From NCBI RefSeq assembly GCF_018448905.1, contig NZ_RCWA01000012.1, positions 59,742-123,741 on the forward strand: a DNA stretch of 64,000 bases. The letters run 5' to 3'. The stretch comes from Photorhabdus heterorhabditis. Lineage in GTDB: Bacteria; Pseudomonadota; Gammaproteobacteria; Enterobacterales; Enterobacteriaceae. The notes under the pieces are model-generated. The model was not told the DNA's origin. It saw only the letters and a program-made list of their open reading frames with translations, and ran no database searches. The position numbers and the translations under genes were made by a program. Positions 63,875-64,000 of this stretch are shown one piece after another (positions within the stretch are counted from its first letter, which is position 1; each line of letters starts with the position of its first letter).

Positions 63875-64000
63875 AGGCTGTGTCCCTTAATATCAATTAA
63901 TAGTATTATTATCTGATTGATTTCGATGCAGGAACAAAATAGTGGCACGTTACGACATTTCTGATGATGCTTGGATATTGATAGAATCTTGTTTGCCCCC
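63875..64000 (+). mobile_element. Left end of an IS5-family insertion sequence (partial)
   Basis: A GGCTGTGTCCCTTAATATCA stretch at ~63876, typical of IS5/IS427-group inverted repeats, is followed 50 bp later by the transposase start. The right end is outside the window. Exact terminus and target duplication cannot be set. Confidence 0.6.
63942..64000 (+). CDS. IS5-family transposase, N-terminus only
   Basis: A GTG at 63942, after AGGAACAA, opens VARYDISDDAWILIESCLPP, which closely follows the 'MARYDISDEAWALIEPLLP' start of IS5-group (DUF4096) transposases. Cut off by the window end after 19 codons, so whether the element is intact is unknown. Confidence 0.75.
   Translation, partial: MARYDISDDAWILIESCLP

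Noticed and set aside
1-64000. CRISPR array, rRNA operon, integrase or prophage genes
   Set aside because: No regularly spaced direct repeats with unique spacers, no rRNA sequence, and no phage structural or integrase genes were found; the repeats present are ERICs and one 8-bp tandem repeat.

Overview
The window looks like a chromosome segment from an AT-rich enterobacterium, most likely Photorhabdus, with Xenorhabdus as the alternative. Three things point there: (i) about a dozen copies of a ~127 bp ERIC-type palindromic repeat that begin and end in TATA; (ii) a backbone that follows the E. coli order leuQPV tRNAs-yjjZ-rsmC-holD-rimI-prfC-osmY-yjjU-yjjV-deoCABD-ytjB-serB-radA-nadR; (iii) accessory blocks typical of insect-pathogenic Morganellaceae (secondary metabolism, T6SS/CDI effectors, ISs) inserted between backbone genes. 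This assignment is by reading only; no database search was possible.

Layout. 1-2.9 kb: phoA with a Pho box, and a metallo-beta-lactamase-fold lactonase-like gene. 3.0-12.4 kb: an accessory block with a NodU/TobZ-type carbamoyltransferase, two tandem ~90 % identical SGNH-hydrolase-like proteins, a Bcr/CflA MFS pump and an Asp/Glu/hydantoin racemase. The second SGNH copy carries the duplicated upstream DNA but only the last codons of a second carbamoyltransferase gene, so a tandem duplication was followed by a deletion. 12.6-20.2 kb: backbone (Fur-boxed yjjZ, two tRNA-Leu(CAG), rsmC, holD-rimI, prfC, a half-length osmY, yjjU-yjjV). 20.2-29.5 kb: a CRP-controlled nupC and the deoCABD operon for nucleoside uptake and catabolism. 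Between them sits a small T6SS-type PAAR/immunity/Tox-REase-5 cassette whose toxin is frameshifted and partly duplicated.

29.6-57.4 kb is a ~28 kb accessory region between deoD and ytjB. In order it holds a reverse-transsulfuration pair (CBS and cystathionine gamma-lyase); an unrecognised two-gene system (1496-aa SF2 helicase with a C-terminal PD-(D/E)XK-like nuclease plus a 685-aa partner) that looks like a genome-defence module; a SUKH-type immunity gene and an IS4 relic; a complete-looking tilimycin/tilivalline-type pyrrolobenzodiazepine gene cluster; and relics of a TpsA/CdiA exoprotein with a broken immunity gene. The tilimycin-type cluster has an MFS exporter, a UvrA-like resistance ATPase, ADIC synthase, isochorismatase and DHHA dehydrogenase to make 3-hydroxyanthranilate, a two-module NRPS ending in a reductase, a SnoaL-like protein and a MarR regulator. 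Its dedicated DAHP synthase gene survives only as a frameshifted remnant.

57.8-64 kb: backbone ytjB/serB/radA/nadR, a long AT-rich non-coding stretch, an orphan ABC ATPase, and the left end of an IS5-family element cut off by the window edge.
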